This document shows, piece by piece, positions 63,607 through 64,000 of a stretch of 64,000 nucleotides of DNA. The stretch is from Flagellimonas sp. HMM57 (lineage in GTDB: Bacteria; Bacteroidota; Bacteroidia; Flavobacteriales; Flavobacteriaceae), in contig NZ_CP090004.1 of NCBI RefSeq assembly GCF_021390175.1, positions 1,612,001 through 1,676,000 on the forward strand, read 5' to 3'. How positions within the stretch are numbered: position 1 is the stretch's first letter; each line of letters starts with the position of its first letter. Under the pieces are notes generated by a model. The model made no database searches and was not told where the DNA came from. It worked only from the letters and a program-made list of their open reading frames with translations. Both the position numbers and the translations under genes were made by a program.

Positions 63607-64000
63607 TATTGAATTTTAGATATATAATCTACTATTTTTTTACATGCATTGCCATCTCCATATGGATTGTGAAGCATACTCATTTTTGAATAGGCTTGTC
63701 CATCTTCAAGCAATTTTGTTGATTCCAAAATGATTTTTTGCCTATCCGTTCCCACCAAAATCACCGTTCCAGCCTCAACCGCTTCTGGTCGCTCGGTAGT
63801 ATTCCGCATAACCAAGACCGGTTTTCCCAAACTAGGTGCTTCTTCTTGTACCCCGCCACTATCCGTAATAATCATATAAGACTTGTTCATCAACCAAACA
63901 AATGCTGGATAAGACAAAGGGGAAATTAATTTAATATTATCAATATCTCCCAGCATTTCGTGGACTGGTTTTTTAACATTTGGGTTCAAATGCACTGGAT
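63606..64000 (-). CDS. wecB: UDP-GlcNAc 2-epimerase, 5' part outside window
   Basis: The C-terminal 131 or so residues of a non-hydrolysing UDP-GlcNAc 2-epimerase, running off the right edge. [20 protein letters not shown] and [20 protein letters not shown] form the UDP-binding site. The apparent Met near the edge is an internal Val codon (GTG, within PVHLNPNV), not a start. It converts UDP-GlcNAc to UDP-ManNAc for WecC. Confidence 0.92.
   Translation of the reverse strand, partial: PVHLNPNVKKPVHEMLGDIDNIKLISPLSYPAFVWLMNKSYMIITDSGGVQEEAPSLGKPVLVMRNTTERPEAVEAGTVILVGTDRQKIILESTKLLEDGQAYSKMSMLHNPYGDGNACKKIVDYISKIQ

Noticed and set aside
1..64000. tRNA or rRNA genes
   Set aside because: I looked through the intergenic regions for tRNA-like cloverleaf ends and conserved rRNA segments and saw none; a covariance-model scan was not possible.

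Overview
The window looks like a chromosomal segment of a marine Flavobacteriaceae bacterium (phylum Bacteroidota). The grounds are a SprE/PorW-type lipoprotein of the type IX secretion and gliding machinery, a SusC/SusD pair, lineage-restricted families (DUF5687, DUF6168, DUF6427, DUF4254, DUF6341 types), no Shine-Dalgarno sequences, TAnnTTTG promoter elements, and low GC content. These assignments come from reading the translations; no database search was run.

Layout. (1) 1-4.3 kb, minus strand: a TPR protein cut by the window edge, a small orphan secreted protein, a sugar-phosphate nucleotidyltransferase, dUTPase and a flippase-like membrane protein. (2) 4.5-7.6 kb: a lipoprotein sulfatase and a TetA-like MFS transporter, convergent, separated by arrays of 7-bp repeats. 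(3) 7.7-16.5 kb, minus: sprE, a bactofilin, AtpZ/AtpI-like and DUF6168-like proteins, then atpB-E-F-H-A-G. atpD and atpC are not here, so the F1Fo operon is split. (4) 16.6-23.5 kb: mixed housekeeping genes (GlxA-like regulator, DUF2461, NTF2-like, ABC transporter, ferredoxin reductase, patatin). (5) 23.8-33.1 kb, plus: a cluster built around an ArsS-type radical SAM protein. It holds a DUF2064 transferase, SusC, SusD, a sodium:solute symporter, a metallophosphoesterase-like domain fused in frame to a CxxC peroxidase-like (CMD) domain, and ArsS. The phosphoesterase-like half has lost most metal ligands and is Cys-rich, and no arsM methyltransferase is present. (6) 33.1-37.5 kb: an accessory region of small, mostly unrecognised minus-strand genes separated by a dispersed imperfect-palindrome family. 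It includes a SymE-like toxin, and a 28-bp perfect copy of the end of arsS lies 2.5 kb downstream of the original. (7) 37.5-45.2 kb: an FAD-linked oxidase operon, a TetR regulator with an 18-bp palindrome upstream, GT9, DUF4254, DUF6427 and purD. (8) 45.2-64.0 kb, minus: a capsule/O-antigen cluster read from wecB to a UDP-glucuronate decarboxylase-like gene. Most of its genes overlap.

How the genes work together. The capsule cluster can make UDP-ManNAc and UDP-ManNAcA (wecB, wecC), start a chain on undecaprenyl phosphate (WecA/MraY-like), extend it (at least three glycosyltransferases), flip it (Wzx) and polymerise it (EpsG-like and O-antigen-ligase-like). CapA-like, ATP-grasp and PaaK-like enzymes suggest an amide-linked or acyl substituent. 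A decayed OafA/SGNH-type O-acyltransferase remnant sits inside the cluster. Three genes of the cluster carry G/C homopolymers of 8-9 bases, the only ones I found in the window, which makes phase variation worth testing.

The most novel candidates are the radical SAM cluster with its pseudo-phosphoesterase/peroxidase fusion and outer-membrane importer, the palindrome-punctuated accessory array, and the homopolymer tracts in the capsule genes.
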